Source: Ruminococcaceae bacterium UBA1405 (GTDB lineage: Bacteria > Bacillota > Clostridia > Oscillospirales > Ruminococcaceae). Taken from it: a stretch of DNA of 22,872 nt. A program made the translations under genes and the position numbers. This document shows positions 1 through 6,735 of the stretch, piece by piece (position 1 is the stretch's first letter; every line of letters starts with the position of its first letter). Below the pieces are notes generated by a model. The model was not told the DNA's origin, searched no databases, and saw only the letters and a list, made by a program, of their open reading frames with translations. The stretch spans positions 14,181-37,052 of the forward strand of contig DBQB01000036.1 in assembly GCA_002305685.1 (NCBI GenBank), in the 5' to 3' direction.

Positions 1-43
1 TTTGCAGGGCGTTGTTTGTTGGCTAGGAGGAGTGTTTGTAGGA

Positions 44-260
44 TTACTTTTGATTTTCCTCCACAAATTTTTTGGCTTCCACAACATCTTCCATGCTTTG
101 CAACGGAACACCATCCTCCCGTAAGAAGGTTGCTTTGCGGTCATCCGGTTGTACAGGCATATGGGAAGGAGAAGCGTCCTTGGGAATCACCGTATGATTT
201 CCGGCAAGGTTCCAGGTGGTTTTGGCGTTGGTCTTTTTTTCGTCCGGAATCTTTTTCCAT
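44..260 (-). pseudogene. Frameshifted small ORF, possible DUF3787-like spore protein
   Basis: An ATG at 258-260 stands 8 bases after an AGAAGG ribosome site, just downstream of the 276-752 gene. Its frame closes after 38 codons. A second frame, open from 259 down to the TAA at 44-46, encodes 71 protein-like residues, including NLAGNHTVIP and a charged end VVEAKKFVEENQK. That frame has no ATG, GTG or TTG near its beginning. Removing one A from the A7 run (minus strand, 234-240) or the A5 run (252-256) joins the ATG to the long frame and gives a protein of about 71 residues. The TTW motif and the EAK-x-V-x-ENQK tail recall the short DUF3787 spore-surface family, but only from memory. It may be a true pseudogene, a sequencing slip in a homopolymer, or a gene read by slippage. 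Confidence 0.45.
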
Positions 261-275
261 GGATGGTACCTTCTC

Positions 276-752
276 TCAATATAGATAACGTTTCATCTGT
301 TCGATGTTATTCTGTTCCAATTCCAGCAGATCTCGTCCCAGTTGACGGACCTCCTGGCTGCCAGGAATGGTCTGTACCGCTTTGGTCATATCAATAATGC
401 CCATGGTGCTGCCATTGATCATCAGTTCGGCGATATGGGAGCTGCTTTCATCCAAAAGCGTGTGGGCGATTGTGCCAAAATGAATGTTGGCGCGCATAAG
501 GGGGGATATCCGTTTTGCGGTGACGCCCCGCTCATGAAGTTTTTGCTGCGCGGTATGGGCAAAGGCACGGTAACGATACATCTGTCGGATCATGCTGGCG
601 GCCAATGCCGGGCTGCTGGTGCGGGTGAGCAGGGTATCGGTGGTTTCTGCACCGATGCGGGCGTCCCGGTAAATTCGTCCCAACAGCGCAACGTCACAGG
701 AATGATGAATGGGTTTGGCATCACTTTGACGACAAGCTTCGTGATCAGGCAT
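276..752 (-). CDS. Conserved ferritin-like helical protein of unknown function
   Basis: This is a 158-residue soluble protein with no signal peptide. The ATG at 750-752 follows a good AAGGAGAG site. From about residue 20 the sequence looks all-helical, in the manner of a ferritin-like bundle. Near the end of the bundle are the segments DESSSHIAELMINGSTMGIIDMTK and an E-rich helix closing with EQNNIEQMKRYL. I recognise this pattern from conserved hypothetical proteins of Clostridia, but no function is established. A -10 like element lies at 805-810 (TATAAT on the minus strand) without a clear -35. The frameshifted small ORF follows 15 bases downstream and could be co-transcribed. The ferritin-like fold is an inference from helix pattern; a full metal-binding set of Glu and His is not evident, so I do not call it an oxidase or iron store. 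Confidence 0.7.
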   Translation of the reverse strand: MPDHEACRQSDAKPIHHSCDVALLGRIYRDARIGAETTDTLLTRTSSPALAASMIRQMYRYRAFAHTAQQKLHERGVTAKRISPLMRANIHFGTIAHTLLDESSSHIAELMINGSTMGIIDMTKAVQTIPGSQEVRQLGRDLLELEQNNIEQMKRYLY

Positions 753-954
753 GGGATCTCTCCTTTCAGGTGGTCTGTGATTAGTTTACCGAAGGTGGGA
801 TCAATTATACTTGTAATCAGCTGGCATAGTCGTTGACTGTTTAATATATTTTTCAAGGATGGAATCGCCAATAGGCTTGAAGAGCATTCTATGAAAACCG
901 ATATGTATAATTCGTTTTATTCTGTTTTAAGATGGGGCGATAACAATCTGTATT

Positions 955-989
955 TGCAAAAAGAAAAGGCGGGAGTTTTCACTCCCGCC
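955..989 (-). terminator. Intrinsic terminator of ribU
   Basis: A perfect 9-bp stem (968-976 with 981-989) and a four-base loop are followed on the minus strand by TTTTCTTTTT. It lies 14 bases past the ribU stop codon. Confidence 0.9.
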
Positions 990-1002
990 GTAAATGGCAT
1001 TG

Positions 1003-1674
1003 TTATAATACGCCTCTTAGCACCAAAACCAAAAGAATACAAGTAACCAGTACTACTAGGGAAACCAAAATGATTCCTAAATTGATTTTCATCTGGTTCG
1101 TACCGTTATCACCGACCGGATTCTGGGAAGGGGAGACCAGCCCAGCATAGCGCAGACCAGTGACCAGCGGTTTATACAACAGCATGGTGATGGCCGCATT
1201 TAAACCGCCTTTTAGCAGATTGAAAGGAAGAAATGCCGGGAGTAACATGGCAGCCACATCTTCCCGGGGGTATCCCAAATATATGGGGGTGATCAGATAG
1301 TTCCACAGCAGCATCACAGCAGTCATCAGTACGCAGCCGGAGATAAGACCAATGACTGCACCCTGCAAGGTGCGTTTTTTCTTATAGATAAAAGCAGCGG
1401 TACAGGAGAACGCACAGGTGCTCAGAACATTCATCAGCAGCCCAATGGGACCAGTATCGCTGACGGTAAACATCTCCACCAGCGAGACAACCAGAGAAAC
1501 TACCATGGCGGATATCGGGCCATAAAGAAATCCACCGATGGTGATGATCACATCCTTTGGATCATATTTGAGGAACAATACTACTGGAATTCTCCCCACC
1601 ACCATCAGCACATAGGAGACGGCTGCCAGCATTCCTAAGATAACAACCTTTTTTGTGTTTGCGGTTTGATTCAT
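1003..1674 (-). CDS. ribU: Riboflavin ECF transporter S component RibU
   Basis: The product is a 223-residue integral membrane protein with about six hydrophobic segments. It is the substrate-binding S component of an energy-coupling factor transporter, which pairs with a shared ATPase/EcfT module encoded elsewhere. The N-terminal helix carries the AxxxA-type pattern (GMLAAVSYVLM) typical of S components. It is followed by LKYDPKDVIITIGGFLYGP, a segment characteristic of RibU. The FMN riboswitch directly upstream independently indicates riboflavin or a close flavin precursor as substrate. The ATG at 1672-1674 has GGAGG at 1683-1687. The C-terminus has an extra hydrophobic helix after a polar linker (residues about 180-223), longer than in compact S components. 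The gene is monocistronic, with its own promoter, riboswitch and terminator. Confidence 0.93.
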   Translation of the reverse strand: MNQTANTKKVVILGMLAAVSYVLMVVGRIPVVLFLKYDPKDVIITIGGFLYGPISAMVVSLVVSLVEMFTVSDTGPIGLLMNVLSTCAFSCTAAFIYKKKRTLQGAVIGLISGCVLMTAVMLLWNYLITPIYLGYPREDVAAMLLPAFLPFNLLKGGLNAAITMLLYKPLVTGLRYAGLVSPSQNPVGDNGTNQMKINLGIILVSLVVLVTCILLVLVLRGVL

Positions 1675-1694
1675 TGCAATCTACCTCCGAAAGT

Positions 1695-1738
1695 AAAAAT
1701 CAAAAGGCACCTGAAAGGGGTAAGCCTTCCAGGTGCCA
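1695..1738 (-). terminator. Riboswitch-controlled terminator upstream of ribU
   Basis: On the minus strand an 8-bp stem, GGCACCTG pairing with CAGGTGCC (about 1706-1736), is followed by TTTTGATTTTT. It lies between the FMN aptamer and the ribU ribosome site, where the expression platform of a transcription-attenuating riboswitch is expected. FMN binding should favour this hairpin and shut off ribU. Confidence 0.85.
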
Positions 1739-1797
1739 CTGCATAACAATCAAGGTGGATTGTCGTTGACGCAAAAACTGCGCGGTAAGCAACACGC

Positions 1798-1917
1798 CTT
1801 CTTCCATCCAGACTATACTGTCGGTCTCGGAATTTAACCGAGTCGGCCTGCGCCCAAAAATGGTGCAGTGCTCGCGGACTTTACCGCCGGTCGGGAATTA
1901 CACCCTGCCCTGAAGAC
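1798..1917 (-). promoter_or_regulatory. FMN riboswitch (RFN element)
   Basis: Read on the minus strand, the segment contains the conserved RFN blocks: TCTTCAGGGCAGGGTG, the CCCGACCGGCGGTAAAG block, a variable arm, GCCGACTCGG with AATTCCGAGACCGACAG, then TATAGTCTGGATGGAAGAAG closing the P1 stem. These match the FMN aptamer consensus over its whole length. It controls ribU through the terminator at 1695-1738. The aptamer fixes the transcript start upstream, consistent with the promoter at 1945-1972. Confidence 0.97.
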
Positions 1918-1944
1918 TCCCGTAATTCACATGTCTTTGGCAAT

Positions 1945-1972
1945 ATTATAGCACCGGCCAAAAATTTGTCAA
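1945..1972 (-). promoter_or_regulatory. Promoter of the FMN riboswitch-ribU transcript
   Basis: The minus strand has TTGACA (1967-1972), a 16-bp spacer and TATAAT (1945-1950) with an extended TGC in front. The transcript would start about 20 bases before the aptamer. Confidence 0.88.
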
Positions 1973-2062
1973 CCGTTTTGTAAACGATAGACCATCTTTG
2001 CGCCGCAAAGAGCAATCCCGCCAAAATCCGCAAGATAGAGCCAATTTTTTCAGGTAAATCCA

Positions 2063-2091
2063 TTGACAGTCCTGAAAAGATATGTTATTAT
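2063..2091 (+). promoter_or_regulatory. Promoter of the rplU-prp-rpmA operon
   Basis: TTGACA (2063-2068) is separated by exactly 17 bp from TATTAT (2086-2091), a strong sigma-A type promoter as expected for ribosomal protein genes. It diverges from the ribU promoter about 90 bp away. Confidence 0.88.
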
Positions 2092-2097
2092 TTTATA

Positions 2098-2181
2098 GCC
2101 GCATGTTCCGGGCTCTCGAAGTGCGTCCTTTTTTGGAAGCCGCCCCCATACAGCGAGTCTTAATAAAAGGTAGGTCATATT
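2098..2181 (+). promoter_or_regulatory. 5' leader of rplU, candidate L21 leader RNA
   Basis: About 80 transcribed bases lie between the promoter and the rplU start. Bacillota rplU operons usually carry the structured L21 leader at this place, used for autogenous control by L21. I see GC-rich segments (around 2097-2120 and 2138-2160) able to pair in part, but I cannot confirm the consensus by eye. The call rests on position. AGGTAGG just before the start is the ribosome site. Confidence 0.5.
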
Positions 2182-2493
2182 ATGTACGCAGTCATCGTAA
2201 CCGGCGGTAAGCAGTACCGCGTGTCCGAAGGCGACATCATCTTCGTGGAGAAGCTGAACGCCGAGGAAAACACCGACATCACCTTTGATCAGGTAGCGGT
2301 TGTCGGCAAAGAAGGCGAGACCGTTATCGGTACTCCCACCGTGGAGGGTGCCACCGTGTCTGCTAAGGTTCTGAAGAACGGAAAATCCAAGAAGGTTACC
2401 GTCTTCACCTACAGAGCTAAGAAGGGCTCCAAACGTAAAATGGGCCACAGACAGCCCTATTCCAAAGTACAGATCCTCACTGTTAACGCTTAA
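2182..2493 (+). CDS. rplU: 50S ribosomal protein L21
   Basis: L21 is a 103-residue 23S rRNA-binding protein of the large subunit. The sequence begins MYAVIVTGGKQYRVSEGD, the hallmark L21 N-terminus. It ends with the basic signature segment carrying YRAKKGSKRKMGHRQPY and KVQI, and its length is normal for the family. It is first in a three-gene operon with prp and rpmA, the standard Bacillota order, and is preceded by a strong promoter and leader. Confidence 0.98.
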   Translation: MYAVIVTGGKQYRVSEGDIIFVEKLNAEENTDITFDQVAVVGKEGETVIGTPTVEGATVSAKVLKNGKSKKVTVFTYRAKKGSKRKMGHRQPYSKVQILTVNA

Positions 2494-2520
2494 TTTACTG
2501 TGATGATGGGATGATTCCAA

Positions 2521-2835
2521 ATGATTTCCGTGCATTTTTTTGAAACGCAAGGGAAGCTATCCGGATTTTCAGTTTCGGGACATGCAGGGTATGCCGCTTA
2601 TGGACAGGATATTGTCTGTGCGTCGGTGACCTCGGCAGTGCAGCTGACCGCCAACGGAATCAGTGAGATTGTCAAAGCTCCCTGTGATGTAACCGCAGAA
2701 GAAAATTGTGTTGCATTGTCGTTGCAGGAAGAGAACGAAGAAGCGGTCCATTTTTTGCAGGCCCTTTACTTACAGCTCTCGATTTTGGCAGAGGATTATC
2801 CCAAATCTGTCCGGGTGACAGTTTCTCAGCTTTAG
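2521..2835 (+). CDS. prp: Ribosomal-processing cysteine protease Prp
   Basis: Prp removes the short N-terminal extension from ribosomal protein L27 in Bacillota, a step essential in species whose L27 carries it. The 104-residue protein has the conserved GHAGYA-x-x-G-x-DIVCA-x-V motif, with the catalytic His at residue 21 and Cys at 33. It sits between rplU and rpmA as is standard. The matching substrate is encoded next door: L27 here starts with MLRLDMQFFA before HKKG. The gene begins 27 bases after rplU; GATGGGATG upstream is only a modest ribosome site. Confidence 0.95.
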   Translation: MISVHFFETQGKLSGFSVSGHAGYAAYGQDIVCASVTSAVQLTANGISEIVKAPCDVTAEENCVALSLQEENEEAVHFLQALYLQLSILAEDYPKSVRVTVSQL

Positions 2836-2927
2836 AAGATGTGTTTTGAATCGAAAAGGGGTTTGAACGATTCCGATATTTTTTATAAATATCGTCCCCA
2901 ATCCAAACAGAAATGGAGATTCGCATT

Positions 2928-3212
2928 ATGTTAAGACTGGATATGCAATTCTTCGCTCACAAGAAGGGCGTTGGTTCCACTAAGAACGGCCGTGACTCCG
3001 AGTCTAAGCGTCTGGGCGCAAAACGCGCTGACGGTCAGGCTGTAACCGCTGGCAATATTTTGGTTCGTCAGCGTGGTACCCATATTCATGCAGGTGCCGG
3101 CGTTGGCCGTGGCTCTGATGATACCCTGTTCGCTCTGATCGACGGTGTTGTCCGTTTCGAGCGTATGGGCCGTGATAAGAAGAAAGTCAGCGTTTATGCC
3201 GTGGAGGCCTAA
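2928..3212 (+). CDS. rpmA: 50S ribosomal protein L27 with cleavable N-terminal extension
   Basis: L27 lies near the peptidyl transferase centre and its N-terminus reaches the A- and P-site tRNAs. The 94-residue product has the Bacillota extension MLRLDMQFFA followed by HKKGVGSTKNGRDSESKRLG, so Prp should cut after the FFA-type motif to expose the mature end. I choose the ATG at 2928 because GGAG at 2915-2918 stands nine bases before it. A second ATG at 2913 overlaps that ribosome site and would add five residues with no ribosome site of its own. The gene is last in the rplU-prp-rpmA operon and is followed by a terminator. Confidence 0.97.
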   Translation: MLRLDMQFFAHKKGVGSTKNGRDSESKRLGAKRADGQAVTAGNILVRQRGTHIHAGAGVGRGSDDTLFALIDGVVRFERMGRDKKKVSVYAVEA

Positions 3213-3320
3213 AATCAGTTTCAGTATCTTCGGATCACTGAGAATGTTGGTTGTTATTTTGGAACGCAGATAAGGGTTCCAGATTTCAGCTGCTGATTTT
3301 TTCGTTGTCTCAACAGACCT

Positions 3321-3367
3321 AATCCCGAGTAAACAGGCCCGACGGACTTGTTTATTCGGGATTTTTT
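3321..3367 (+). terminator. Intrinsic terminator after rpmA
   Basis: A 15-bp stem with a single G-U pair (3321-3335 with 3349-3363) ends in a run of six T. It closes the rplU-prp-rpmA transcript. Nothing coding is seen in the 108 bases between the rpmA stop and this hairpin. Confidence 0.9.
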
Positions 3368-3435
3368 GGTTACCCGAAAGTAGCGCGGCAGTTTTCCGTC
3401 CAACGGAGAAAAAGCAGGAGCAGCAAAACTGCAAT

Positions 3436-3463
3436 GTATTTTGCGGCTAAGGTCGCAAAATAC
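3436..3463 (+). repeat. Perfect 10-bp inverted repeat upstream of obgE
   Basis: GTATTTTGCG (3436-3445) is repeated in reverse complement at 3454-3463 across an 8-base loop. No T-run follows, so it is not an ordinary terminator. It lies 53 bases before obgE and could be a leader hairpin or a protein site. A smaller stem, TGTCG with CGACA (3488-3502), touches the obgE ribosome site. I see no convincing promoter between 3368 and 3515. Confidence 0.55.
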
Positions 3464-3515
3464 TAAACGATAGGATCAATTACTCTGTGTCGTCTGGCGA
3501 CAGAAAGGAAATACC

Positions 3516-4787
3516 ATGTTTGTGGACGTGGCAAAAATTAGAATCAAAGCCGGGGACGGCGGCAACGGCGCCATATCTTTCCATCGGGAAAAATATGTAG
3601 CGGCAGGCGGTCCGGACGGCGGAGATGGCGGGCGCGGCGGGAACGTCGTGTTTGTAGCCGACACCAATCTTTCCACTTTGGTGGATTTTAAGTACAAGAA
3701 AAAATACATTGCCCAAAACGGGGAGAACGGAAGAGGAAAACGGTGTACCGGTAAAAATGCGCCGGATCTGATCATCCGCGTTCCCAAAGGCACCGTGGTC
3801 AAGGAAGCGGAGACAGGGCGAATCATGGCAGACCTTTCCGGGGATCAACCGGTGGTGTTGGCCCACGGCGGAAAGGGCGGTTGGGGCAACTCGCATTTTG
3901 CCACCCCGACCAGACAGATTCCCCGTTTTGCAAAACCCGGTGCGACAGGGGAGAGTTTTGAGGTAACATTGGAACTTAAGCTGTTGGCCGATGTTGGCTT
4001 GGTGGGATTTCCTAATGTGGGAAAATCTACCCTGATTTCAATGGTGAGTGCGGCCAAGCCGGTAATCGCCAACTATCACTTTACCACCTTGACGCCGGTA
4101 TTGGGGGTTGTTCGGGTGGATGCCGAAAAATCCTTTGTGATGGCGGACATCCCCGGGCTGATTGAAGGGGCCAGCGAGGGCGTTGGTCTGGGACATGAAT
4201 TCCTGCGCCATGTGGATCGCTGCCGGCTGATTGTCCATGTGGTGGATGTCTCCGGAATTGAGGGACGAGATCCCCAGGAAGATTTTGTCACCATAAATCG
4301 AGAACTGCGCAACTTTAGCCCGGAACTGGCAGAGCGTCCGCAGTTGGTGGCGGGAAACAAATGTGATTTGGCCACACCGGAACAGATTGCATCCTTCCGC
4401 GAATTTGTGGAGAAACAGGGATATGCGTTCTATCCCATTACCGCTGCCACCCGTCAGGGCCTAGAACCGCTGATCTATGCGGTAGCCAACCGTCTGGCAG
4501 AGCTGCCGCCCATCCGGGAGTATGAGCCGGAACCGGTTCCGGTGGAGCAGCTGGTACAGAAGGGAACCCGTAATTTCACCATTCGCCGGGAGGATGGCGT
4601 ATTTATTGTGGAAGGTCCTTGGCTGATGGAGGTGCTTGGTATGGTGGATCTGCAGGACGATGAATCGCTGCAGTTTTTCCAGAGGGTCCTTCGGGATACC
4701 GGCATCATCGATAAGCTGGAGGAGATGGGAATCCAGGAAGGGGATACCGTCAATATTCTGGACTTTGAGTTTGATTACCTGCGCTGA
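3516..4787 (+). CDS. obgE: GTPase Obg/CgtA
   Basis: Obg is an essential GTPase acting in late 50S ribosome assembly and stress signalling. The 423-residue protein has all three family parts. The glycine-rich Obg fold covers residues 1-158, with many G-x-G and GGNGG-type repeats. The G domain covers about 159-330: G1 GFPNVGKST at 164-172, G3 DIPG at 211-214, G4 NKCD at 281-284. The C-terminal OCT domain runs from about 350 to the end, FDYLR. The ATG at 3516 has AGAAAGGAA in front. The gene is followed 17 bases later by mrnC, probably in the same transcript. Length and motifs are normal. Confidence 0.97.
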   Translation: MFVDVAKIRIKAGDGGNGAISFHREKYVAAGGPDGGDGGRGGNVVFVADTNLSTLVDFKYKKKYIAQNGENGRGKRCTGKNAPDLIIRVPKGTVVKEAETGRIMADLSGDQPVVLAHGGKGGWGNSHFATPTRQIPRFAKPGATGESFEVTLELKLLADVGLVGFPNVGKSTLISMVSAAKPVIANYHFTTLTPVLGVVRVDAEKSFVMADIPGLIEGASEGVGLGHEFLRHVDRCRLIVHVVDVSGIEGRDPQEDFVTINRELRNFSPELAERPQLVAGNKCDLATPEQIASFREFVEKQGYAFYPITAATRQGLEPLIYAVANRLAELPPIREYEPEPVPVEQLVQKGTRNFTIRREDGVFIVEGPWLMEVLGMVDLQDDESLQFFQRVLRDTGIIDKLEEMGIQEGDTVNILDFEFDYLR

Positions 4788-4804
4788 CGGGAGGCGTATG
4801 AACC

Positions 4805-5269
4805 ATGAAAGTATGTCAGCAAGAGGATGATATCCTTGGATATCCGGCACAGATGGAACATCCGCAGCGCCTTAGCCCTTTGACCCTTGCCTTTTTGGGG
4901 GACGCAGTGTATGAACTGATGGTACGGCATTATTTGACCATGCAGGGCAGTATGCCTGCCCATCTGCTGCATCAAAAGGCGGTGGAATTGGTGCGTTGCA
5001 GTGCCCAAGCCCAAGCCTATCGGCTGTTGGAAGAACATTTGCATGAAGATGAACTGGCGATCCTTAAGCGGGGACGGAACAACTCCTCAGTCAAGTCACC
5101 AAAAAATGCAGATCCCATCGAATACCGGATGGCTACGGGCGTGGAAGCATTGTTTGGATATCTGTTTTTATCCGGGGAGCAAAAACGTTTGGAGCAGTTG
5201 TTTCAGATGATTCTATCAAAAGAAATCCAACCGGCACACAAAAACGAGCAGTCAGACACCGACAAATAG
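4805..5269 (+). CDS. mrnC: Mini-ribonuclease 3
   Basis: MrnC is a double-stranded RNA endonuclease that has only the RNase III catalytic domain; in Bacillus it matures 23S rRNA. The 154-residue product shows the family motifs LAFLGDAVYEL, with catalytic Asp at 33, then RGRN near residue 89, and YRMATGVEALFGYL with catalytic Glu at 114. No dsRNA-binding domain is present, as expected. The start at 4805 has GGGAGG at 4789-4794 with a ten-base gap. Another ATG at 4798 is in a different frame and too near the ribosome site. It lies 17 bases after obgE rather than beside cysS, where Bacillus keeps it. Confidence 0.93.
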   Translation: MKVCQQEDDILGYPAQMEHPQRLSPLTLAFLGDAVYELMVRHYLTMQGSMPAHLLHQKAVELVRCSAQAQAYRLLEEHLHEDELAILKRGRNNSSVKSPKNADPIEYRMATGVEALFGYLFLSGEQKRLEQLFQMILSKEIQPAHKNEQSDTDK

Positions 5270-5312
5270 TTTCAGCTCTCGTGAAATAGATGCGATGAAA
5301 GGGATGGTTCAA

Positions 5313-6527
5313 ATGACAGAAAAGACGATCATGGGCACCTATTTTCAAAACGACAGCAAACATCCAATACGGTATGGAGAGGTATCTCTGATCAATCCAC
5401 CCCGGCGCCGTCTGCGCGGAGAACCGGAGAAGGAAGGAATTTTGGCCTATCCTGTGATGCAGGGATTTTGTGGAACCGATCATGAGCTGATGCGCATGGG
5501 ACGGGAAGGACTGCTTGGACCCAAATTTCCACAAGGACAAAACCGGTTGATCAATGGTCATGAAGGGATTGTGTGGGTTCCTTCGGAAAACCGGTTTGCC
5601 ATTGTGCTGATCCGGGGTGGAGACAGCTACGATCCTACCCGCTATACCGAGGATGAAACCTATTTTGAATATGGCTGTGATCAGGCGGACGGACTATTCT
5701 GCGATGCCGGATATTTCCATCCGGATATGCTGCTTCCAATCCCGGAAGGGTATGTCAAAAATGGCAAGCTGCCTCTTTCTTTCGCCAAAAGGATGGTTTT
5801 CCCTGACCCTTTCGCCTGCATGGTCTTTCAGCTGGAGCGCACCACCGATCTGGGGGTGGCCCAAAACTTCCGGGTTGAGATGGCGCATCACCACTGTGAT
5901 GAACAGACGGGCCGGGAATTGGCGCAGCAGCATCTGTTTGATCGCACGGTGATCTTTGGCCTGGGTACCACGGGTATGTTTATGGGGGATCTGATCCATC
6001 GCAGCCACCCGGACGCCAAGGTATTGTTTGTCGCCCGCAGCAGTCCCGATTCCCCTAAGGTTCGTTTTGCACTGGAGCAGACGGGGGCAGGTTATCTGCA
6101 AAACAACTTTGAAACGGAAGAAGAGTTGGCGAAAGCCATCTGTGAGCATTTGAATGGTCGGGCAACTGTATTTTTCGGGGTTAGCGGCAGTAGCGTAGAA
6201 CATCGGATTGCATTAGAGCACAAGGTGCTTGGATGCAATGGCATTTATAATAGCTTTTCTCTTGGACCTCGTATTTCCTTTGATACCATGCCCTTTGGTT
6301 TTGAAAATCATCTGATTTTTTCCTCCATCAATTTTCGTAAAGAGCATATGGAACAGGCAATTTTGTTGCTGGCAGATAGCCGGTATGATGAGATTGTATC
6401 GCTGATTGACAAGCAGGAATTCATAGCCGATCCGCTGGCGGCCTATGAGCAAAAGATTTACTGCAAAGGTGCACCGCTGAAAACAGCGGTGGTTTGGCGG
6501 AAAGAATGGATCGACCGCAGCTGCTGA
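5313..6527 (+). CDS. Zinc-type medium-chain dehydrogenase, glucose dehydrogenase-like
   Basis: This is a 404-residue NAD(P)-dependent MDR-superfamily oxidoreductase whose layout resembles the sugar-acting glucose dehydrogenase branch. GFCGTDHEL puts the first zinc ligand at Cys53, and NGHEG gives His83 and Glu84. FEYGCDQADGLFCDAGYFHPDMLLPIP resembles the region before the cofactor domain, and the Rossmann motif GLGTTG is at 216-221. Two points are odd: the usual zinc ligand Glu in the VEP segment is Asp165 here (FPDPFACMVF), and a His/Cys cluster HHHC occurs at 192-195. The four-Cys structural zinc loop is missing. I take the ATG at 5313 because AAGGGA stands eight bases before it; ATGs at 5295 and 5304 are less well placed. 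It follows mrnC by 43 bases. The substrate is unknown. Confidence 0.8.
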   Translation: MTEKTIMGTYFQNDSKHPIRYGEVSLINPPRRRLRGEPEKEGILAYPVMQGFCGTDHELMRMGREGLLGPKFPQGQNRLINGHEGIVWVPSENRFAIVLIRGGDSYDPTRYTEDETYFEYGCDQADGLFCDAGYFHPDMLLPIPEGYVKNGKLPLSFAKRMVFPDPFACMVFQLERTTDLGVAQNFRVEMAHHHCDEQTGRELAQQHLFDRTVIFGLGTTGMFMGDLIHRSHPDAKVLFVARSSPDSPKVRFALEQTGAGYLQNNFETEEELAKAICEHLNGRATVFFGVSGSSVEHRIALEHKVLGCNGIYNSFSLGPRISFDTMPFGFENHLIFSSINFRKEHMEQAILLLADSRYDEIVSLIDKQEFIADPLAAYEQKIYCKGAPLKTAVVWRKEWIDRSC

Positions 6528-6571
6528 TCCCTGTAAAGCGTGAAAACCGGGCGTGGACATTGCCTTTTTCC

Positions 6572-6599
6572 GGGAAAATCCAATAAAAATGGTTTTCCC
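6572..6599 (+). terminator. Possible weak terminator after the dehydrogenase
   Basis: A 9-bp stem with one G-U pair (6572-6580 with 6591-6599) lies 44 bases past the stop. Only TCTT follows, so termination would be weak. Confidence 0.35.
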
Positions 6600-6601
6600 T
6601 C

Positions 6602-6630
6602 TTGCAAAATATAAGGGCATCGGTTAATAT
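6602..6630 (+). promoter_or_regulatory. Promoter upstream of mazG
   Basis: TTGCAA (6602-6607), a 17-bp spacer and TAATAT (6625-6630) form a good sigma-A promoter. A stem GATTTTC/GAAAATC (6644-6660) lies at the start of the predicted transcript. It should drive mazG and perhaps hup. Confidence 0.7.
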
Positions 6631-6735
6631 ATATAAAGTCGTTGATTTTCACTGAAAATCACGATAGCAAGCGGTTTTTGGCGCGATAAACGGACGCAAA
6701 CCAACATAGAATAGGTACAAAGAGAGGTTGCGCAG

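Noticed and set aside
16..288. Plus-strand frame of 90 codons at the left edge
   Set aside because: Antisense to the frameshifted small ORF; no ribosome site and unlikely composition.
2050..2550. Minus-strand frame covering rplU and its promoter
   Set aside because: Fully antisense to rplU, with no motif; rplU is certain.
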